Shown here: piece by piece, positions 34,199 to 41,887 of the stretch
How the letters are laid out: every line of letters begins with the position of its first letter
Numbering within the stretch: the stretch's first letter is position 1
NCBI RefSeq assembly: GCF_003254565.1
Contig: NZ_QJRI01000179.1
Span: 124,001-188,000 of the forward strand
DNA length: 64,000 nt
Direction of reading: 5' to 3'
Source: Flavobacterium nitrogenifigens
GTDB lineage: Bacteria > Bacteroidota > Bacteroidia > Flavobacteriales > Flavobacteriaceae
The notes under the pieces: model-generated
Databases searched by the model: none
The model's input: the letters and a program-made list of their open reading frames with translations, nothing else
What the model was told of the DNA's origin: nothing
Position numbers and translations under genes: made by a program

Positions 34199-34769
34199 AA
34201 CATTCTATTATTTCTGGTTCTAACTGCTGTCTCAAAATTACGGCTAATTTTTGTCGACACCTAAACAGTTTTACTTTAGCATTGTTAGCCGATATATTCA
34301 TGATTTTTCCAATTTCTTCTAAATTTTGATCATCAAAATAAAATAAGGTCAAAAGGAAGTTTTCGTCACTTGGTAATAAATTTAAACATTTCTGAATGGT
34401 TTGCTTTCGTTCTTTTTCTTCTAAAGCGCTCAATGCATTATCCATTGTTTTGATTAAATGAGAAGAGAAATCATCTATAGAAATATTCAAATCGTCTTTT
34501 TTGTTTTTCTTCAAACGGTCTAGACAAGTATTGTAGGCAATTTTATAAATCCAAGTCGAAAATTTAGATTCTCCTTTAAATTTTGTCAAAGAATTATAAA
34601 TTTTTATAAAAGTGTCTTGAGCAACTTCTTCTGCTTCTTCACGGTTTTTAACCATTTTAAGTGCTAAAGTAAAGATCATATCTTTATAACGATCCACAAG
34701 AACGGAAAAGGCATTCGTCTCGCCCTGCAGAATTTTATCGATATAATGTTGATCATGTATTGTGCTCAT
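34182..34769 (-). CDS. ECF-type RNA polymerase sigma factor
   Basis: Starting at ATG 34769 gives 195 residues. A longer in-frame extension to 34853 has no sigma homology. Region 2 (about 18-85) contains FSVLVDRYKDMIFTLALKMVKNREEAEEVAQDTFIKIY and FSTWIYKIAYNTCLDRLKK. Region 4 (about 130-185) contains LEEIGKIMNISANNAKVKLFRCRQKLA. It directs transcription of an envelope or stress regulon and is coupled to a membrane protein and a hydrolase. It is not next to FecR/TonB-receptor genes, so it is not of the classical FecI type. Confidence 0.9.
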   Translation of the reverse strand: MSTIHDQHYIDKILQGETNAFSVLVDRYKDMIFTLALKMVKNREEAEEVAQDTFIKIYNSLTKFKGESKFSTWIYKIAYNTCLDRLKKNKKDDLNISIDDFSSHLIKTMDNALSALEEKERKQTIQKCLNLLPSDENFLLTLFYFDDQNLEEIGKIMNISANNAKVKLFRCRQKLAVILRQQLEPEIIECYERER

Positions 34770-35047
34770 ATTATATAGGACGACAGTTTGTTTATTTAGG
34801 TTACAAGAAAAGTGAAAATAAATTCCAATTTCCAATTCTTGGGAAAATTCCAAATTCTAATCTTTAATATATAATAAAGTATAGGAGTTGAACTTTGTCA
34901 AAATTTTTTACAATCAAAATTAATTGATTATCAGTTGGTTTTGGAGTTTGGATTTTAAAATTTGAAATTTTTCACTAAAAGTTGTAACCTCATTTTAAAA
35001 GCCCTCGTCATATGAGGTATATCAATCAATTAAAAACATAAAATATC

Positions 35048-35395
35048 ATGGACGAAAAAATTTTAATTCCAATCAGTCTTTTCTTAATGATCTTCGGGAT
35101 TGTTTATCTTATTTATTCAACAAGAAACAGAGAGCGTTTAGCTCTTATCGAAAAAGGTGTTGACGCAAGTATCTTTTTACAAGGAAAGGGAAATGGAGTT
35201 CCAGCGTGGAAAATCTTTGTAGTAAATCTAGCATTCTTATTAATAGGTAGTGGTGTCGGAATTTTTCTTGCGTTGTTAATTACAACTTACACATCTTTAA
35301 ACGACGGAGCAGTTTATCCTTCAATTATTTTCATCATGGCGGGAATCGGACTTTTGACAGGATTTAAAACGGCAAAAGATTTAGATAAAGAATAA
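35048..35395 (+). CDS. Small membrane protein, DUF6249-like
   Basis: The 115 residues contain an N-terminal transmembrane helix (about 5-24), a short loop RNRERLALIEKGVDAS and two further helices (about 54-78 and 87-105). The RERLALIEKG loop is characteristic of DUF6249 proteins, common in Bacteroidetes next to ECF sigma operons. It is divergent from the sigma gene, so it is a plausible member of its regulon. Function is unknown. Confidence 0.7.
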   Translation: MDEKILIPISLFLMIFGIVYLIYSTRNRERLALIEKGVDASIFLQGKGNGVPAWKIFVVNLAFLLIGSGVGIFLALLITTYTSLNDGAVYPSIIFIMAGIGLLTGFKTAKDLDKE

Positions 35396-35421
35396 TTAGT
35401 AAAAGTTTAAGTTAAAAAAAA

Positions 35422-35452
35422 ATGCATCAAACAATTGATGCATTTTTTTTTA
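35422..35452. terminator. Bidirectional terminator between DUF6249 gene and rnhA
   Basis: ATGCATCAA (35422-35430) pairs with TTGATGCAT (35435-35443), flanked by A-run and T-run, so it serves both convergent genes. Confidence 0.8.
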
Positions 35453-35926
35453 TTCTTTAGATCCGATGGTTTCGTAATAGACATCAACCGAAAGTTTCGG
35501 CTGCATGGATGCCATAACAGCCAATTGATCGCAACGCTCATTTTGCGGATGATTGTTGTGACCTTTGATCCATTTAAAATCGACTTGGTGTTTGCGGTAA
35601 ACAATTAGAAAACGTTTCCATAAATCAGGATTTTTTTTATCCTTGTATCCTTTTTTCTCCCAACCAAAAACCCATTTTTTTTCAACAGAATCAACCACGT
35701 ATTTAGAATCCGAAACTACAAGGACTTTCATGTTTGGCTTTTTCAGTTTTTCTAATCCGACAATTACAGCCAAAAGTTCCATTCTGTTATTTGTCGTCAA
35801 GCGAAAGCCTTCGTAGAATTCTTTTTTATGCGGAGTGCCCACCAGTTCCATTACCACGCCGTAACCACCATTTCCTGGATTTCCTTTTGCCGCGCCATCT
35901 GTATATATATGTACTTCGTGATTCAT
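35450..35926 (-). CDS. rnhA: Ribonuclease HI
   Basis: The 158 residues carry the four acidic catalytic positions in order: Asp in HIYTDGAAKGNPGNGGYG (about 10), Glu in NNRMELLAV (about 50), Asp in VVSDSKYVVDSVEK (about 73) and the C-terminal WIKGHNNHPQNERCDQLA (His about 128, Asp about 138). The KKWVFGWEKKGYKDKKNPDLW basic protrusion is present. It degrades RNA in RNA-DNA hybrids. Size and motifs are normal. It ends inside the shared terminator. Confidence 0.95.
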   Translation of the reverse strand: MNHEVHIYTDGAAKGNPGNGGYGVVMELVGTPHKKEFYEGFRLTTNNRMELLAVIVGLEKLKKPNMKVLVVSDSKYVVDSVEKKWVFGWEKKGYKDKKNPDLWKRFLIVYRKHQVDFKWIKGHNNHPQNERCDQLAVMASMQPKLSVDVYYETIGSKE

Positions 35927-35984
35927 TTATTTATTTTAGATTGTAGATTTTAGATTGCAGATTTAATGCTTTGTCTAAAATTGG

Positions 35985-36002
35985 TCCCGATAGCTATCGG
36001 GA
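35985..36002. repeat. Palindromic repeat TCCCGATAGCTATCGGGA
   Basis: Identical 18-bp copy of the palindrome at 11907-11924, located 6 bp beyond the purN stop in the rnhA-purN gap. Confidence 0.7.
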
Positions 36003-36008
36003 TGGAAT

Positions 36009-36584
36009 TTAAATTTTGGAATTTTCGTCAAGAATTCTGTGGATAATCTCCGGAAAATGTTTCTGCTCCAGCTCATGAATCTTCTCTGCAACTGTTTCTG
36101 GAGTGTCTTCATCCGTTAAGGCTACATTTGCTTGAAAGATAATAGCGCCTTCATCATAGTTTTCGTTAACATAGTGAATAGATATTCCGGTTTCTTTTTC
36201 CTTATTATTAACTATAGCTCTATGTATGTGCATTCCGTACATTCCTTTTCCTCCATAACTAGGTAAAAGTGCCGGATGTATGTTTATTATTTTGTTTGGA
36301 TATTGTTCAATTATGTTTTCTGGGAATTTGAGTAAAAAACCAGCAAGAACGATCAAATCCGGGTCGATTTTCTGTATTTTTTGTAACACTTTTCTTTCTA
36401 AAAGTTCATTTTTTTCGAAAATTTCGACTGGAATTTGATGATTTTTTGCTCTTTCAATCACTTTTGCCGAAGCATTATTTGTAAAGACCGAAACAACCTT
36501 TGCAATTTCGGTGTTCGAAAAATATTTTATAATGTTCTCTGCGTTAGTTCCTGATCCTGAGGCAAAAACGATAATTTTTTTCAT
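36009..36584 (-). CDS. purN: Phosphoribosylglycinamide formyltransferase
   Basis: From ATG 36584 the protein has 191 residues, normal for PurN. Upstream in-frame codons are AT-rich leader. Motifs: KKIIVFASGSGTNAENII (phosphate binding), LIVLAGFLLKFPENIIEQYPNKIINIHPALLPSYGGKGMYG with the catalytic Asn-His pair, and the GISIHYVNENYDEGAIIFQ Asp-containing segment. It transfers a formyl group from formyl-THF to GAR in purine synthesis. It is divergent from acpP. Confidence 0.95.
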   Translation of the reverse strand: MKKIIVFASGSGTNAENIIKYFSNTEIAKVVSVFTNNASAKVIERAKNHQIPVEIFEKNELLERKVLQKIQKIDPDLIVLAGFLLKFPENIIEQYPNKIINIHPALLPSYGGKGMYGMHIHRAIVNNKEKETGISIHYVNENYDEGAIIFQANVALTDEDTPETVAEKIHELEQKHFPEIIHRILDENSKI

Positions 36585-36700
36585 AAAGCTGTGTGTTTTA
36601 AGAGTGCAAAAAACGGAATAAAAATCGAAAATAAATAGCTTTAAAAGACCTTTCTTGAAATTAATTTTATAAATTAGTGTCACATTTATAAACTAAATAG

Positions 36701-36729
36701 TTGTTTTAAAATAAAGTTTTTTATTTTTG
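36701..36729 (+). promoter_or_regulatory. acpP promoter
   Basis: TTG at 36701-36703 and TATTTTTG at 36722-36729 are 18 bp apart, a good Bacteroidetes -33/-7 promoter. The -7 box ends 30 bp before the acpP ATG. Confidence 0.7.
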
Positions 36730-36759
36730 CCAACAAATTAAATTCTAAAATTAAAGATT

Positions 36760-36996
36760 ATGTCAGACATTGCATCAAGAGTAAAAGCGATTATCGTAGA
36801 CAAATTAGGTGTTGACGAAAACGAAGTTGTAACAGAAGCAAGCTTCACTAATGATTTAGGAGCTGACTCATTAGACACTGTTGAGCTTATTATGGAATTC
36901 GAAAAAGAATTTGATATTCAAATTCCAGACGATCAAGCAGAAAACATTGCTACTGTTGGTCAAGCTATTTCTTATATCGAAGAAGCAAAAAAATAA
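36760..36996 (+). CDS. acpP: Acyl carrier protein
   Basis: The 78-residue acidic helical protein has the phosphopantetheine attachment Ser in LGADSLDTVELIMEFEKEF (Ser about 39). Size is typical. It carries growing acyl chains in fatty acid synthesis. Followed by fabF and rnc, the order conserved across many bacteria. A terminator-like hairpin separates it from fabF. Confidence 0.97.
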   Translation: MSDIASRVKAIIVDKLGVDENEVVTEASFTNDLGADSLDTVELIMEFEKEFDIQIPDDQAENIATVGQAISYIEEAKK

Positions 36997-37003
36997 TAAT
37001 ACC

Positions 37004-37110
37004 ACACCCGAATTTTAAAAATTCCAAAATTTGAATGTCCAAATTCCAAAATTGGGATTTGTTTTTTGAAAAATTGGATTTTCTAAAAATCGGGTGTTAT
37101 TATTTTTTTT
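37004..37110 (+). terminator. Long-range terminator after acpP
   Basis: ACACCCGA (37004-37011) plus TTTT pairs with AAAATCGGGTGT (37086-37097), followed by a T-rich stretch. The loop contains another hairpin made of AAATTCCAAAATT words. It would let acpP, needed in large amounts, be transcribed alone. Confidence 0.6.
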
Positions 37111-37164
37111 AAATTTTAAATTTCGATTGATTTTCAATCAAAAAGATATATTTATATTGTAATT

Positions 37165-37215
37165 CCCATGGCTCTTAAATAACTATAAGTTAAGAAAGCA
37201 TGGGTTTTATTTGTT
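37165..37215 (+). terminator. Stem-loop in the fabF leader (terminator or attenuator)
   Basis: CCCATGGCTCTTAA (37165-37178) pairs with TTAAGAAAGCATGGG (37190-37204) with a mismatch, followed by TTTTATTTGTTT. It lies 33 bp before fabF. It could be a second terminator or a leader control element. Confidence 0.5.
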
Positions 37216-37236
37216 TAAAGTACAAAATACATATTT

Positions 37237-38490
37237 ATGGCATTAAGGCGAGTTGTTGTAACAGGATTAGGTGCACTTACTCCTATTGGGAATAATATCC
37301 AAGAATATTGGAATGCACTTGTGAATGGGGTTAGCGGAGCCGCTCCGATCACATATTATGATACCGAGAAACACAAAACGAAATTTGCCTGCGAAGTAAA
37401 AAACTTCAATATTGAAGATTACATGGATCGCAAGGAATCTCGTAGATTAGATAAGTTTGCACAATACGCAATTGCTGCCAGTGACGAAGCTATTAAGGAT
37501 GCAGGAATCACAAATGATAACGTAAACAAACAAAGAGTTGGTGTTATTTGGGGAGCAGGAATTGGAGGTTTAGAGACTTTCCAAGATGAAGTATTGTATT
37601 ATGCAAAAGGTGATGGAACTCCAAAGTTCAATCCTTTCTTTATTCCTAAAATGATTGCCGATATTGCTCCTGCACATATTTCTATGCGTAACGGGTATAT
37701 GGGACCAAATTATACAACGGTTTCTGCTTGTGCATCTTCTGCAAACGCATTAATCGATGCTTTCAACTACATTCGTTTAGGAATGTGTGATGTTATTGTT
37801 TCTGGTGGTTCTGAAGCTGCTGTTACAATTGCAGGTATGGGAGGATTTAGCTCAATGCACGCTTTATCTACAAGAAACGAAAGTCCAGAAACAGCTTCAA
37901 GACCTTTTGATGCAACCAGAGATGGTTTCGTTTTAGGAGAAGGAGCAGGAGCTTTGGTTCTTGAAGATTACGAACATGCTAAAGCTAGAGGTGCAAAAAT
38001 CTACTGCGAAATTGGCGGTGGAGGTATGTCATCTGATGCTTACCACTTAACTGCACCACATCCAGAAGGAATTGGAGTTATTGCAGTAATGGAAAATACA
38101 TTGAGAGATGCTGGAATGAGCCCTGATCAAGTTGATCATATCAATACTCACGGAACTTCTACTCCATTAGGAGACGTTGCTGAATTAAAAGCGATTAGCA
38201 AAGTTTTTGGTGATCATGCTAAAAATATCAACATCAACTCTACAAAATCGATGACAGGACACTTATTGGGTGCAGCTGGAGCTATTGAAGCTATTGCTTC
38301 TATCTTGGCAATGCAGCACGGAATTGTTCCACCAACGATTAATCATACCGTTGTTGACGAAAACATTGACCCATCTTTAAACCTTACTCTAAACAAACCT
38401 CAAAAAAGAGAAGTAAATGTTGCTATGAGTAATACATTTGGTTTTGGTGGACACAATGCTTGCGTATTGTTTAAAAAACTAGCTGATTAA
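37237..38490 (+). CDS. fabF: 3-oxoacyl-ACP synthase II
   Basis: The 417-residue protein is a condensing enzyme with the KASII order of catalytic residues: Cys in TVSACASSANALIDAF (about 164), His in NTHGTSTPLGD (about 304) and His in STKSMTGHLLGAAGA (about 341). The N-terminus VVVTGLGALTPIGNN is typical. It elongates acyl-ACP with malonyl-ACP in the cytoplasm. It is followed after 10 bp by rnc, in one operon. Confidence 0.97.
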   Translation: MALRRVVVTGLGALTPIGNNIQEYWNALVNGVSGAAPITYYDTEKHKTKFACEVKNFNIEDYMDRKESRRLDKFAQYAIAASDEAIKDAGITNDNVNKQRVGVIWGAGIGGLETFQDEVLYYAKGDGTPKFNPFFIPKMIADIAPAHISMRNGYMGPNYTTVSACASSANALIDAFNYIRLGMCDVIVSGGSEAAVTIAGMGGFSSMHALSTRNESPETASRPFDATRDGFVLGEGAGALVLEDYEHAKARGAKIYCEIGGGGMSSDAYHLTAPHPEGIGVIAVMENTLRDAGMSPDQVDHINTHGTSTPLGDVAELKAISKVFGDHAKNININSTKSMTGHLLGAAGAIEAIASILAMQHGIVPPTINHTVVDENIDPSLNLTLNKPQKREVNVAMSNTFGFGGHNACVLFKKLAD

Positions 38491-38500
38491 TTTTCTGTAT

Positions 38501-39241
38501 ATGAATATTATCAAAAAAATATTTTCTAAATCCCGTTCTCTAGAAGACGGGATTTTTTTTGACACTATTCAGAAAATTCTTGGTTTTCCGCCTACAAATG
38601 TTGATTTTTATCGGAGAGCTTTTACGCATCGCTCTTCTAATAAATTAGATCAGAATGGGCATCCTATAAATTATGAACGCTTAGAATTTTTAGGAGACGC
38701 TATGTTAAGTGCCGTTATTGCTGCACATTTATTTAATAAAGCTCCAAATGGAGATGAAGGTTATTTGACCAAAATGCGTTCGAAAATTGTGAGCCGAGAA
38801 CATTTGAACGAATTAGGTAAAGACTTAAATTTAGTGCAGTTTGTAGAGAGCAAGGTGCCAATTCAGCACTTTGGAGAAAACATTCATGGTAATATTTTTG
38901 AGTCCCTTGTAGGAGCTATTTATTTAGATAAAGGTTATACTTTTTGCGAGAAATTCATCCAAAAGAGAGTAGTTACGCCTTATGTAGATATTGCGCGATT
39001 AGAAGGAAAAGTGATAAGCTATAAAAGCCTAGTTATCGAATGGTGTCAGAAAGAAAAAAGAGTTTTTCATTATGACATTTTTGAAGATAACGGAATAGAT
39101 GGCCAACGCTTATTTGGTGTTAAATTGAGTATTGACGATAAAGTTGTCGCAAGAGCGCGAGCAACTTCTAAAAAGAAAGCAGAAGAAAAAGCATCACAGA
39201 GAGCTTATTTTGCATTTCAAGAAAAAATTGACAAGAAATAG
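38501..39241 (+). CDS. rnc: Ribonuclease III
   Basis: The 246-residue protein has the RNase III signature ERLEFLGDAMLSAVIAAHLF (about 55-75), the second acidic cluster GNIFESLVGAIYLDKGY (about 130-146) and a C-terminal double-stranded-RNA-binding domain (about 170-240, ending RARATSKKKAEEKASQRAYFAF). It processes rRNA and structured mRNAs, and so could act on the many hairpins between genes here. It overlaps nothing and follows fabF by 10 bp. Confidence 0.95.
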   Translation: MNIIKKIFSKSRSLEDGIFFDTIQKILGFPPTNVDFYRRAFTHRSSNKLDQNGHPINYERLEFLGDAMLSAVIAAHLFNKAPNGDEGYLTKMRSKIVSREHLNELGKDLNLVQFVESKVPIQHFGENIHGNIFESLVGAIYLDKGYTFCEKFIQKRVVTPYVDIARLEGKVISYKSLVIEWCQKEKRVFHYDIFEDNGIDGQRLFGVKLSIDDKVVARARATSKKKAEEKASQRAYFAFQEKIDKK

Positions 39242-39246
39242 CTGCA

Positions 39247-39281
39247 AAAATGATGTAACTCTCACAAGGCTACATCGTTTT
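39247..39281 (+). terminator. Stem-loop after rnc
   Basis: AAAATGATGTA (39247-39257) pairs with TACATCGTTTT (39271-39281) with one G-T pair. It lies 5 bp after the stop. The T-run is partly within the stem. Confidence 0.55.
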
Positions 39282-39317
39282 CGTTTATAATTTAACAAAA
39301 CAAGCATGTCATAACTG

Positions 39318-39347
39318 TTGATGCTCCGTTTAGAAATAGTATATTTA
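39318..39347 (+). promoter_or_regulatory. Promoter of IPExxxVDY gene and pyk
   Basis: TTG (39318-39320) and TATATTTA (39340-39347) are 19 bp apart, with one mismatch in the last base of the -7 element. The expected start point near 39353 excludes a start codon at 39352 and supports the ATG at 39367. Confidence 0.5.
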
Positions 39348-39366
39348 CAACTTGATTTTTCAAGAC

Positions 39367-39855
39367 ATGGCTATTCATAAATTGGATTTTGACGAATTTG
39401 ACGAAATTGATTATTATTTAATGGCAATTCATACTTCATTAGAAGATTATAGATTAGCCTATTTTATCAATAAAATCCTTCCGATCAACTTAAGTAAGAG
39501 CAAAAACGAGATCCATGCTCAAACTAAGGAAGGTGAAGCAAATTTTTCCAGATTCTATTATTATGATGAAGAAAAAGCTGTTTCCTGGAATTTAATTCAG
39601 AATAAAAATGAAATCATTTCTGTGAGTACGAATGATTTCCAGAATTTGTTTTCTAATGAAACAAGTGAGGTTTCGACAACAATTCATTTACTTCCTGAAT
39701 TTAAAAAAGTCGATTTTTTCCTGAAAATTGATAATAGCGAAGAGGCGCTTAATTTTTCAGAAATTCAACAAAAATTAAACACAATAGAAAGTATTGCGGC
39801 TATTTATGCCGTTGATACAGACAAAATAAAATCAAAAAACAATCTAATTTTTTAA
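39367..39855 (+). CDS. IPExxxVDY family protein
   Basis: From ATG 39367 the protein has 162 residues, beginning MAIHKLDFDEFDEIDYYLMAI. The family name-giving motif appears as LLPEFKKVDFFLKI (about 104). The family is restricted to Bacteroidetes, nearly always sits directly in front of pyruvate kinase, and has no known function. The gene ends 5 bp before pyk, so they share an mRNA. A role linked to glycolysis is inferred only from this gene order. Confidence 0.85.
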   Translation: MAIHKLDFDEFDEIDYYLMAIHTSLEDYRLAYFINKILPINLSKSKNEIHAQTKEGEANFSRFYYYDEEKAVSWNLIQNKNEIISVSTNDFQNLFSNETSEVSTTIHLLPEFKKVDFFLKIDNSEEALNFSEIQQKLNTIESIAAIYAVDTDKIKSKNNLIF

Positions 39856-39860
39856 AAAAA

Positions 39861-41294
39861 ATGTTAACAAACAAGAAAACCAAAATTGTTGCTACACTCG
39901 GCCCCGCTTGTGGTACAAGAGAGATCATTAAAGATATGATCGATGCAGGTGTTAATGTGTTTAGAATCAATTTTTCGCATGCAGATTACGAGGGAGTAAA
40001 AGAAAAAATCGATATCATTAGAGGATTAAACGAAGAGTTTGGTTATACAACAGCAATCCTTGGAGATTTGCAAGGACCAAAACTTAGAGTTGGTGTAATG
40101 GAAGAAGGTACTGTTGTACACGATGGAGATGAAATCACTTTTACAACTGCTGAAGATATTATAGGAACATCAAAAAGAGTGTTCATGAAATATCAGAATT
40201 TCCCAAATGATGTTAATCCAGGAGAGCGTATCTTGCTTGATGATGGTAAACTTATTTTTGAAATTGTTTCTACAGATAAAAAAACTGAGGTTGTTGCTAA
40301 AGTTATTCAAGGAGGAGAATTAAAATCTAAAAAAGGAGTTAATCTTCCAAATACAAAAATTTCTTTACCAGCTTTAACAGAAAAAGATATTGCAGATGCT
40401 ATTTTTGCAATTGAACAAAAAGTTGACTGGATCGCACTTTCATTCGTGAAAACTCCACGCGATTTACAAGACTTACAAGAATTAATTGCTAAGCATTCAG
40501 AAGTTAAAATTCCGATTGTTGCTAAAATCGAAATGCCAGAAGCTCTTGAGAATATGGATAAGATTGTAGCATATTGCGATGGTTTAATGGTTGCTCGTGG
40601 AGATCTTGGTGTTGAGCTTCCTGCTCACGAAGTTCCATTGGTGCAAAAAGATTTGATCAGAAGAGCTAAAACGGCTAGAATTCCGGTTATCGTTGCGACA
40701 CAAATGATGGAAACAATGATTACAAGTTTAACTCCAACAAGAGCAGAGGTAAACGACGTTGCTAACTCAGTAATGGATGGTGCAGATGCTGTAATGTTGT
40801 CTGGAGAAACTGCTACAGGAAACTACCCAGTACAAGTTATTCAAAGAATGGCACAAATTTGCGAGGCTGTTGAGAATTCACCACTTATTCAAGTTCCTCA
40901 AAATACGCCACAAATTAAAACAAAACGTTTCGTTACTAAAACAGTTTGTCACCAAGCAGCTTTATTAGCAAATGAGATTGAAGCTAAAGCAATTTGTACT
41001 TTGACAAATAGTGGTTACACAGCTTTCCAAATTTCAGCTTGGAGACCTTCAACAGCTCATATTTTAGTATTTACTTCAAACAGAAGAATCTTAACTCAAT
41101 TAAATTTATTATGGGGGGTTAAATCTTTCTACTATGATAATGAAGAGAGTACAGACGATACTGTAACAGATGTAAATCAAATTGCAGTTGACAAAGGTTA
41201 TGCACAAAAAGGAGATTACTTAATCAACCTTGCTGCAATGCCAATTAAAGATAGAGGAATGGTTAACACGATGAGAGTTTCTGAAATCGAATAA
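39861..41294 (+). CDS. pyk: Pyruvate kinase
   Basis: The 477 residues include KIVATLGPACGTREIIKDMIDAGVNVFRINFSH at the N-terminus, DLQGPKLRVG (about 71), the active-site signature IPIVAKIEMPEALENMDKI (about 215-233), GLMVARGDLGVELP (about 240) and a C-terminal regulatory domain. It converts phosphoenolpyruvate and ADP to pyruvate and ATP. It is slightly longer at the C-terminus than minimal pyruvate kinases. A clear terminator follows. Confidence 0.97.
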   Translation: MLTNKKTKIVATLGPACGTREIIKDMIDAGVNVFRINFSHADYEGVKEKIDIIRGLNEEFGYTTAILGDLQGPKLRVGVMEEGTVVHDGDEITFTTAEDIIGTSKRVFMKYQNFPNDVNPGERILLDDGKLIFEIVSTDKKTEVVAKVIQGGELKSKKGVNLPNTKISLPALTEKDIADAIFAIEQKVDWIALSFVKTPRDLQDLQELIAKHSEVKIPIVAKIEMPEALENMDKIVAYCDGLMVARGDLGVELPAHEVPLVQKDLIRRAKTARIPVIVATQMMETMITSLTPTRAEVNDVANSVMDGADAVMLSGETATGNYPVQVIQRMAQICEAVENSPLIQVPQNTPQIKTKRFVTKTVCHQAALLANEIEAKAICTLTNSGYTAFQISAWRPSTAHILVFTSNRRILTQLNLLWGVKSFYYDNEESTDDTVTDVNQIAVDKGYAQKGDYLINLAAMPIKDRGMVNTMRVSEIE

Positions 41295-41314
41295 TTTGTT
41301 CTTTACTAAATTTC

Positions 41315-41345
41315 AAAGCCGCTTAATTTTTTAAGCGGCTTTTTG
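41315..41345 (+). terminator. Rho-independent terminator of pyk
   Basis: AAAGCCGCTTAA (41315-41326) pairs with TTAAGCGGCTTT (41331-41342) around TTTT, followed by more T. It closes the IPExxxVDY-pyk unit. Confidence 0.85.
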
Positions 41346-41581
41346 TTTTTATGATGTTTTGCAAAACTCAAATAGCTCTTCTCATTTTGCCTTTAGAAAT
41401 TTTTAATAGATTATTTTTTTGATAATTTGTTAAAATTTTGCACGAATAAAATGAATTTTTTGTTTCATTTCGCCATTTTGTTAAAAAATAGCAGCTCAAA
41501 AAAAGATTTTCGTGTTTTATTTCTTTCTTTTTCTCTTTTTTAGGCAAAAACATAACTGCTTAATTTTCTGACAGTTTGTTG

Positions 41582-41605
41582 TGTTTCATTTTTTAAAATG
41601 AAACA
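41582..41605. promoter_or_regulatory. TGTTTCA dyad 1 in the sulfatase leader
   Basis: TGTTTCA (41582-41588) and TGAAACA (41599-41605) form a perfect inverted repeat with a 10-bp spacer, which is itself partly symmetric. It lies about 300 bp upstream of the sulfatase ATG in a 593-bp non-coding, AT-rich region (41295-41887). Candidate operator of an unknown regulator. Confidence 0.45.
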
Positions 41606-41631
41606 TTTTGGTGCAAATTCTCCAATTATCT

Positions 41632-41655
41632 TGTTTCATATTATAATATGCAACA
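41632..41655. promoter_or_regulatory. TGTTTCA dyad 2 in the sulfatase leader
   Basis: TGTTTCA (41632-41638) and TGCAACA (41649-41655), again with a 10-bp spacer, lie 50 bp after dyad 1. The same spacing in both dyads argues for a shared binding protein. Confidence 0.45.
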
Positions 41656-41734
41656 AGCTCATGCCGAATAAACACGATTGTTCGCTCTTTTATTAGTTAA
41701 ATTTGAGATACTTAAGAAAAAGTTAAAAATATCA

Positions 41735-41770
41735 TGTTTCAGATTTTAATATAAAAATGAATTTGAAACA
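41735..41770. promoter_or_regulatory. TGTTTCA dyad 3 (wide spacing) in the sulfatase leader
   Basis: TGTTTCA (41735-41741) and TGAAACA (41764-41770) are 22 bp apart, 12 more than in dyads 1 and 2, roughly one helical turn. Confidence 0.35.
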
Positions 41771-41887
41771 TATTAAAAAGATGCAACCTAGCTTTAGAAG
41801 TGTTTTTTTGAAAGCTTACCGTTTTCCTTTTTTTTTTTGGGGATTTTCAAAACTCATACAATAAGAATACTAACGAATTTTTTTATC

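Noticed and set aside
34182..34853. FecI-type iron or SusCD-linked sigma factor
   Set aside because: The neighbours are a membrane protein and a hydrolase, with no FecR-like anti-sigma or TonB receptor nearby.
37165..37204. Riboswitch before fabF
   Set aside because: Only one simple stem-loop is visible. No known riboswitch consensus was recognised, so a terminator or attenuator is the simpler reading.
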